Shown: one piece after another, positions 6,318-9,963 of the stretch
How positions within the stretch are numbered: position 1 is the stretch's first letter
Layout: each line of letters begins with the position of its first letter
Assembly (NCBI GenBank): GCA_016302005.1
Contig: JAEDOK010000059.1
Location: 1-9,963, forward strand
Direction: 5' to 3'
DNA length: 9,963 nt
From: Oscillospiraceae bacterium
GTDB taxonomy: Bacteria > Bacillota_A > Clostridia > Oscillospirales > Oscillospiraceae
The notes under the pieces: generated by a model
The model's input: the letters and a program-made list of their open reading frames with translations, nothing else
Told to the model about the DNA's origin: nothing
The model's database searches: none
Translations under genes and position numbers: made by a program

Positions 6318-7043
6318 ATGTACTTTTACGGCGTTGACATCTATTATATCCTGCTTGTCCTGCCCGCGATGCTCTTTTCGTTTTGGGCGAGCGCCCGCGT
6401 GAACAGCACCTTTAAGCGCTACAGCCAAGTGCGCAATTCCCGCGGCATGACCGGCGCGGATGCGGCGCGCGCGGTGCTGGCGGCAAACGGTGTGACCGGC
6501 GTGCGCATTGAGCGCGTCTCGGGCAACCTGACCGACCACTACGATCCGCGGGACAATGTGATCCGCCTGTCCGACAGCGTGTATGATGCCGCGACCCCTG
6601 CCGCCGTCGGCGTTGCCGCCCACGAGGCGGGGCACGCGGTACAGTATGCGACGAATTATGCCCCGATCAAGATCCGCGCCGCCATCGTCAATGCGACGAA
6701 CATCGGCTCGAAGCTGTCCGTTCCGCTGATCGTGATCGGTCTGCTGCTGATGTCCATCCGCAGCCTTGCGGCGTACAGTGACTTTTTCTACTATGTCGCC
6801 CTGTTCGGCGTGCTGTGCTTCGGACTGTGCGTGGTGTTCCAGCTCGTCACCCTGCCCACGGAGTATAACGCCAGCCGCCGCGCCAAGCAGACGATCGAAA
6901 GCTGCAACATGCTGACGCTTGAGGAACAGAACGGCGTAAAGAAGGTCCTCTCCGCCGCCGCGCTGACCTATGTTGCCGCGCTGACGGTCGCGGTTGCCAA
7001 CTTCTTGCGGCTTCTGATGATCGTTGGACGCCGCAGAGATTGA
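6318..7043 (+). CDS. Membrane zinc metallopeptidase, YugP-like (Zn_peptidase_2)
   Basis: This 241-residue integral membrane metallopeptidase is of the YugP type. The physiological substrate is not known to me. An N-terminal membrane segment (about 8-24) is followed by a soluble stretch and the zinc motif HEAGH (102-106): H102 and H106 bind zinc and E103 is the general base. The TEYNAS segment (181-186), with E182 as the likely third zinc ligand, follows two further membrane helices (about 134-148 and 156-178). A last hydrophobic segment lies near 208-236. Order and length fit the family. The start is supported by GGAGG eight bases upstream. It is the second gene of the TIGR04255 operon, and a GC-rich hairpin follows its stop. 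Confidence 0.94.
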   Translation: MYFYGVDIYYILLVLPAMLFSFWASARVNSTFKRYSQVRNSRGMTGADAARAVLAANGVTGVRIERVSGNLTDHYDPRDNVIRLSDSVYDAATPAAVGVAAHEAGHAVQYATNYAPIKIRAAIVNATNIGSKLSVPLIVIGLLLMSIRSLAAYSDFFYYVALFGVLCFGLCVVFQLVTLPTEYNASRRAKQTIESCNMLTLEEQNGVKKVLSAAALTYVAALTVAVANFLRLLMIVGRRRD

Positions 7044-7057
7044 TTTCTGTAAAAGAA

Positions 7058-7106
7058 CCGCGCCCTGCGGTATGCCGCCTTTTGGGGCGTAGCTTGCAGG
7101 GCGCGG
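7058..7106 (+). terminator. Probable terminator or leader hairpin
   Basis: CCGCGCCCTGC (7058-7068) is the exact reverse complement of GCAGGGCGCGG (7096-7106), an 11-bp GC-rich stem with a 27-base loop. It is followed by AATTTGTATTTT, a loose T-rich stretch. It probably ends the TIGR04255-peptidase transcript. Because the ribosome binding site of the next gene is only 15 bases further on and I see no promoter between, some readthrough or attenuation into that gene is possible. Confidence 0.55.
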
Positions 7107-7134
7107 AATTTGTATTTTCCCAAAGGAGGCGCGT

Positions 7135-8214
7135 ATGGCAAATCTGTTTGACTATCTTGCGTGGCGCGGCGATCTGCCCTTGGAGGCGGTCGGCTTCAAC
7201 GAGGTGGACGGGATGATCCTTGCCCGTTTTGCCTATGCCGATTTTGAAAACGCCGAGCTGCTGCAATGTGGAGAAGCTCCTCTCGGCGAGGTCGCGCAGG
7301 CGCTTGCCGAGCAGCAGACCGAGGAGACGGAAGACACAGCCCTCCTGCGCGCGCTGGCGCAGAGCGAACGGTTCCGATTGCTGCGCCTGTCTGCCTACGA
7401 AAACCGATTTGATGCGGAGAGCCAAACGCAGTTCTCCGCCTTCACCGTCCGTCTGACGGAGACGCTGTCCTACCTTGTGTTTCGCGGGACGGACACGACC
7501 CTCGTCGGCTGGAAGGAGAATTTTAATATGGCGTTTCTCTGCCCCGTTCCCGCCCAGCGGGAAGCGGCGGACTATCTTGCGCGCGCGGCAGAGCGGGAGA
7601 GCAGGCTGATCTTAGGCGGTCACTCCAAGGGCGGCAATCTCGCGGTCTATGCCGCTGCGATGTGCGAGCCGTCGGTGCGGGAGCGGATCGATGCGGTCTA
7701 TAACTACGACGGCCCCGGCTTCGACATAAGCGTCCTGCGCACGGAGGGCTATCGGCAAATACTGCCGAAGGTACACACCTTTGTCCCGCAATCAAGTATT
7801 GTCGGAATGCTTTTAGAGCATCAAGAAAAGATCACCGTGGTACACAGCACCCGCACAAACGGCATTCATCAGCACGATCTTTATTCATGGGAGGTTCAGC
7901 CACGCGGTTTCCAGTGTATGGAGGAGACAACGAGCAGCAGCCGCTTCATTGACGCGACGGTGAGCGCGTGGCTGTCGGAGATCGACTTTGCGCAGCGGAA
8001 ATGTGTCATTGACACGGTGTACGGGGCGCTGGAGCAAACCAATGCAAAAACGCTTCAGGAGCTGAGCGAGCGGCGGTTCGCGGCGCTGAAGGCGGTACTT
8101 AGCGCTGCGCGGCATTTTGACGAGGAGACGAAAAACGCGGTGACGCAGACGCTTCGTCTGCTCATGCGCAGTGTGCAGAAGGAGCTGCCGACGCTCCGCC
8201 GCAAGAATAACTGA
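7135..8214 (+). CDS. DUF2974 (Mbeg1-like) domain protein, putative serine hydrolase
   Basis: This 359-residue protein matches the DUF2974/Mbeg1-like group in its start (NLFDYLAWRGDL, 3-14), in VFRGTD (115-120) followed by GWKENF, and in the lipase-type elbow GGHSKGGNLAVYAA (161-174), where Ser164 in G-H-S-K-G would be the nucleophile. NYDGPGF (190-196) is another family hallmark. The fold is alpha/beta hydrolase-like, so a lipase or esterase role is plausible but unproven. I see no signal peptide or membrane segment. Translation start is firm: AAAGGAGG (7122-7129) lies five bases before the ATG. The gene is in line with the peptidase operon, 91 bases after its stop, but separated from it by a hairpin. 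Its stop converges on the M14 peptidase gene. The C-terminal third shows no motif I recognise. Confidence 0.88.
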   Translation: MANLFDYLAWRGDLPLEAVGFNEVDGMILARFAYADFENAELLQCGEAPLGEVAQALAEQQTEETEDTALLRALAQSERFRLLRLSAYENRFDAESQTQFSAFTVRLTETLSYLVFRGTDTTLVGWKENFNMAFLCPVPAQREAADYLARAAERESRLILGGHSKGGNLAVYAAAMCEPSVRERIDAVYNYDGPGFDISVLRTEGYRQILPKVHTFVPQSSIVGMLLEHQEKITVVHSTRTNGIHQHDLYSWEVQPRGFQCMEETTSSSRFIDATVSAWLSEIDFAQRKCVIDTVYGALEQTNAKTLQELSERRFAALKAVLSAARHFDEETKNAVTQTLRLLMRSVQKELPTLRRKNN

Positions 8215-8223
8215 GAACGGATG

Positions 8224-8258
8224 TAGAGCGGGGACATGTCCCAGCCCTACATTGGCTG
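8224..8258. repeat. ACATGTCC-family imperfect hairpin between convergent genes
   Basis: GTAGAGC and GCCCTAC flank the palindrome GGGACATGTCCC (8231-8242). The segment 8229-8258 agrees with 131-160 in 26 of 30 positions. It lies in the 91-base gap between the converging DUF2974 and M14 genes, where it could act as a two-way terminator. No T run follows on either side. I see nothing else in this gap. Confidence 0.55.
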
Positions 8259-8305
8259 TTTCGCTTATCATGGTGCGTTTTTCGCGTGTGGATTGCGAGG
8301 GACCA

Positions 8306-9505
8306 TTACAGTGTCAGACCGAGGGCGAGGATGCCGAGGTTCTTTTCGTAGATCGTCGGAAATTGCGAGAGCGGCAGCGGGCTGCTGCCGAGACCGACCT
8401 CAATGGTATAACCCGGGCGGTTAAAGTCCTGAATAAACCAATCCTTATAGCCCGCGAAGCCCGATGCATAGGGGGTATCCTCCAATGCGTAGCCGCTGAC
8501 GCGGGAGAATTCTTCGCCGATCGCCTGCGCGTCGGGTGGATCATAATCGAGGAATTTCCAATAAATGACCTCGCCCTGCGTGTGATAAGAGAGCGTCAGA
8601 CGCGGGTTGACCTGCTTAGTCAAGCTTGCCATTGCCGCCGTCTCCGGCTGATCGAGGGGCGTGAAGCCGACAAAATCACGCGGTGCGGGGCGCGTAAAGC
8701 CAAGGGCAAATTTGTTTTCCATTGCCTGCTCCCAGCCTGCCGGATAGTTCAGATTCAGATCGACCCCGCGCAGGTTGGCTTTCCAGCCGTCCGGAAACGG
8801 GATCGAGGGGAAAAAGGCGGCGATCAGCTCTGCGGCGTCATATTCTTTACTGCCCGGGTCAATGGCACCCGTGACGAGATCAACGCCGTCAGGGTTGACC
8901 ATCGGGACAAGATAGAGCTGTGTGTCGCGGAAAAGTGCGGCTGCCTCCAGCCCGAAAATCGTGCCGTCGGTAGAAATTGCCTCGGCGTATTCCTCCAAAA
9001 AGCGCATTAAGACGGGCGTAGTGATCCACTCGTTTGCGTGGTGCGATGCGTTATAAAGCAAGGAGCGCTGCCCGTTGCCGAGCTTGAGCAGCGTCACCGA
9101 TCTGCCGTAAGCGGTCGTGGCGATGGTGCGTCTGGAGATAAAGGGGTAGCGTGCGGTCAGACCCCGAACGCAAACATCCAATACCTCAGAGGTAAAGGGT
9201 AGGTCGGTCGGCACGACGGGGAAGCCGAAGGGCACGATCAGATATTGCCCCACCCGCAGACGGCGCGGGTCCTGCGCCGGGTTGGCGGTCAAAATCGCGC
9301 GGACGGTTGTACCGTACTGCCGCGCAATTTTATAATAAGTATCATTCGGCTGCACCATATAGCGTTCGTAGCCCAAAAGAAAGGGCGCAAGGCGCTGCAT
9401 GGTCAGAATATCCTCCCGTCCCGATGGGAAAAGACCCTCCCGGGACTGAAACTCCTTCAAATCTTCCGCACCTGCACGGCGCAGAGCAAGCTCCGTCAGA
9501 CTCAA
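8306..9505 (-). CDS. LysM-containing M14 family peptidoglycan endopeptidase
   Basis: This is probably a gamma-D-glutamyl-L-diamino acid endopeptidase of the ENP1/YqgT type, cutting the D-Glu to diaminopimelate bond in peptidoglycan stem peptides. Counting from the TTG at 9505 (399 residues), residues 13-41 resemble part of a peptidoglycan-binding domain (LKEFQSREGLFPSG). A LysM domain spans about 49-92 (YMVQPNDTYYKIARQYG). The M14 domain spans about 110-399: zinc ligands H156 and E159 in SHHANEW, NPDGV at 204-208, GVDLN at 247-251, third ligand H308 in SYHTQGE, and catalytic E369 in GYTIEVG. No signal peptide is visible. The frame continues six codons to another TTG at 9523. The 9505 start is preferred because GGGAGGGG (9519-9512) stands six bases before it and falls inside the longer version. 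Confidence 0.9.
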   Translation of the reverse strand: MSLTELALRRAGAEDLKEFQSREGLFPSGREDILTMQRLAPFLLGYERYMVQPNDTYYKIARQYGTTVRAILTANPAQDPRRLRVGQYLIVPFGFPVVPTDLPFTSEVLDVCVRGLTARYPFISRRTIATTAYGRSVTLLKLGNGQRSLLYNASHHANEWITTPVLMRFLEEYAEAISTDGTIFGLEAAALFRDTQLYLVPMVNPDGVDLVTGAIDPGSKEYDAAELIAAFFPSIPFPDGWKANLRGVDLNLNYPAGWEQAMENKFALGFTRPAPRDFVGFTPLDQPETAAMASLTKQVNPRLTLSYHTQGEVIYWKFLDYDPPDAQAIGEEFSRVSGYALEDTPYASGFAGYKDWFIQDFNRPGYTIEVGLGSSPLPLSQFPTIYEKNLGILALGLTL

Positions 9506-9543
9506 AATAATCCCCTCCCACAAACTAATATGCGGGAGGGGAT
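9506..9543 (-). promoter_or_regulatory. Hairpin sequestering the M14 gene ribosome binding site
   Basis: In the minus-strand RNA, bases 9543-9531 (AUCCCCUCCCGCA) pair with 9522-9510 (UGUGGGAGGGGAU) over 13 pairs with one G-U, leaving an eight-base loop. The GGGAGGGG ribosome binding site (9519-9512) is entirely inside the stem and the TTG start is four bases past it. The non-Watson-Crick position is a G-U in the minus-strand RNA but an A-C mismatch in the plus-strand RNA, which favours a role in this gene's leader. It may lower or switch translation. Confidence 0.65.
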
Positions 9544-9593
9544 CACAATATGCCGCTCTTTTTCATAAGAGAGCGCTCTGTGCAGAGTTTCTC

Positions 9594-9617
9594 CGTAGGG
9601 CGGGGACATGTCCTAAG
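9594..9617. repeat. ACATGTCC-family unit in the right array
   Basis: GTAGGGCGGGGACATGTCCT shares its CGGGGACATGTCC (9601-9613) with 8229-8241 and, with one change, with 131-143. Here it stands directly before a 26-base repeat, whereas the other copies stand alone near gene ends. Confidence 0.55.
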
Positions 9618-9621
9618 CCGC

Positions 9622-9647
9622 GTGCAGGAACTACCGAGTGCGTACAA
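9622..9647 (+). repeat. 26-base repeat, copy 3
   Basis: GTGCAGGAACTAC, variable CGAGT, GCGTACAA. It differs from copy 1 (3355-3380, opposite strand) only in two of the five variable bases. Confidence 0.8.
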
Positions 9648-9660
9648 ATTTACAGCGTGA

Positions 9661-9692
9661 GATTGCCACGTCGCTTCGCTCCTCGCAATGAC
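9661..9692. repeat. GTCATTGCGA / GTGGCAATC-bounded unit, copy 2
   Basis: GATTGCCAC (9661-9669) and TCGCAATGAC (9683-9692) are identical to the ends of the unit at 3383-3421. The 13-base core (GTCGCTTCGCTCC) is unrelated to the core there. I recall similar sequences (ATTGCGAGGAGCGAAGCGAC) as intergenic repeats in many unrelated bacteria. Confidence 0.75.
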
Positions 9693-9712
9693 AAAAGGGG
9701 GGTGCCTTTTCT

Positions 9713-9748
9713 GTCATTGCGAGGCGCTTGCGCCGTGGTAGCGCAGCC
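9713..9748. repeat. GTCATTGCGA-bounded unit, copy 3 (opposite orientation)
   Basis: GTCATTGCGA (9713-9722) is followed by the hairpin GGCGCTTGCGCC (9723-9734) and GTGGTAGCG, a degraded version of GTGGCAATC. It is inverted relative to copy 2, with about 20 bases between them, so the two could form a larger cruciform. A further piece, GCGAGGAACGAGCG (9753-9766), looks like another partial unit. Confidence 0.6.
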
Positions 9749-9802
9749 GTTCGCGAGGAACGAGCGTTACGGATGCGGTATACTCCTTGCGGGTGCAATC
9801 TT

Positions 9803-9828
9803 GTGCAGGAACCACAAGCTGCGTACAG
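9803..9828 (+). repeat. 26-base repeat, copy 4
   Basis: GTGCAGGAACCAC, variable AAGCT, GCGTACAG; two changes in the constant parts relative to the other three copies. GTGCAATC stands two bases before it, mirroring the GTGGCAATC that stands two bases before copy 1 on its own strand. Confidence 0.75.
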
Positions 9829-9865
9829 ATTTGTTTTCCTGCACTGTCTGCCGCTTCGCGGTCTT

Positions 9866-9893
9866 AGGGGAAATGTCCCCGGGCTGCTTTGGC
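9866..9893. repeat. Degenerate ACATGTCC-family unit
   Basis: GGGGAAATGTCCCC (9867-9880) followed by a GGGCTGCTTTGGC stretch resembles 131-158 with one deletion and several changes. The arms GGGGA and TCCCC can still pair. It lies 18 bases past the stop of the partial gene that enters from the right edge. Confidence 0.45.
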
Positions 9894-9910
9894 GGTTGCG
9901 AGAGGAACGC

Positions 9911-9963
9911 TTATTGCATCTGCATCAGCTCGCCGAGGTATTGATAGGCGGTGAGGAGCTTTT
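9911..9963 (-). CDS. 3' end of an unidentified gene (partial)
   Basis: The minus strand entering from the right edge is open for 16 codons and ends in TAA at 9913-9911. The peptide is KLLTAYQYLGELMQMQ, which looks like an amphipathic helix and so like a genuine C-terminus. It is too short to name. Another minus-strand frame is also open across this stretch, but it runs on through the repeat unit, so it is less likely. Confidence 0.4.
   Translation of the reverse strand, partial: KLLTAYQYLGELMQMQ

Noticed and set aside
5382..6635. A 417-codon open frame on the minus strand across the TIGR04255 gene
   Set aside because: It is antisense to a recognisable gene with its own promoter and ribosome binding site, its translation resembles no family I know, and it arises from GC-rich third positions.
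9544..9590. Promoter for the M14 gene
   Set aside because: TATTGT on the minus strand is a possible -10, but no -35 stands at the right distance; a short GCTCT/AGAGC hairpin there is too weak to call.
9657..9944. A 95-codon plus-strand open frame in the right array
   Set aside because: It is composed of the repeat units themselves, lacks a ribosome binding site, and its translation is the arginine- and cysteine-rich product typical of such repeats.

Overview
The window looks like chromosomal DNA from a fairly GC-rich, anaerobic Gram-positive member of the Clostridia, probably a gut Oscillospiraceae/Ruminococcaceae type. This is inferred from the strong GGAGG ribosome binding sites, sigma-A-like extended -10 promoters, a YugP-type zinc peptidase, a DUF2974 protein, a LysM-M14 peptidase of the gamma-D-glutamyl-diamino-acid endopeptidase type, and a DUF3786 protein. 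I see no rRNA, tRNA, CRISPR, prophage or transposase gene. It reads as ordinary chromosome with unusually decorated intergenic spaces.

Layout. Positions 1-165 hold two hairpins and no gene. Positions 166-3198 are a compact minus-strand operon in the order dut, ygiQ-like radical SAM, DUF3786: dut and ygiQ overlap by ATGA, and ygiQ and DUF3786 are one base apart. Positions 3199-3477 are a gene-free array of short palindromic and direct repeats. Positions 3478-5354 are a second minus-strand operon, a PAP2 phosphatase (TTG start) followed through another ATGA overlap by a membrane-anchored alpha/beta hydrolase. Positions 5355-5516 are a divergent promoter region. Positions 5517-7043 are a plus-strand pair, a TIGR04255-family protein and a membrane zinc metallopeptidase, ending in a GC-rich hairpin. 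Positions 7135-8214 encode a DUF2974 (Mbeg1-like) serine-hydrolase-type protein. Positions 8306-9505 carry, on the minus strand, a LysM plus M14 peptidoglycan peptidase whose ribosome binding site is buried in a strong hairpin. Positions 9544-9910 are a second repeat array. The last bases are the 3' end of an unidentified minus-strand gene.

How the genes fit together. The dut operon carries nucleotide sanitation (dUTP to dUMP) plus two poorly characterised proteins. The PAP2-hydrolase pair suggests membrane lipid or lipid-carrier turnover. The M14 enzyme acts on peptide stems of peptidoglycan. I do not see a defence system or another clearly new multigene system. The most distinctive content is in the non-coding sequence. 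One family of modular repeats appears in both large intergenic arrays, with a 26-base unit in four copies and GTCATTGCGA/GTGGCAATC-bounded units with different cores. A second family, built around GGGGACATGTCCC, sits near gene 3' ends. The other notable item is the hairpin that sequesters the ribosome binding site of the M14 peptidase gene.
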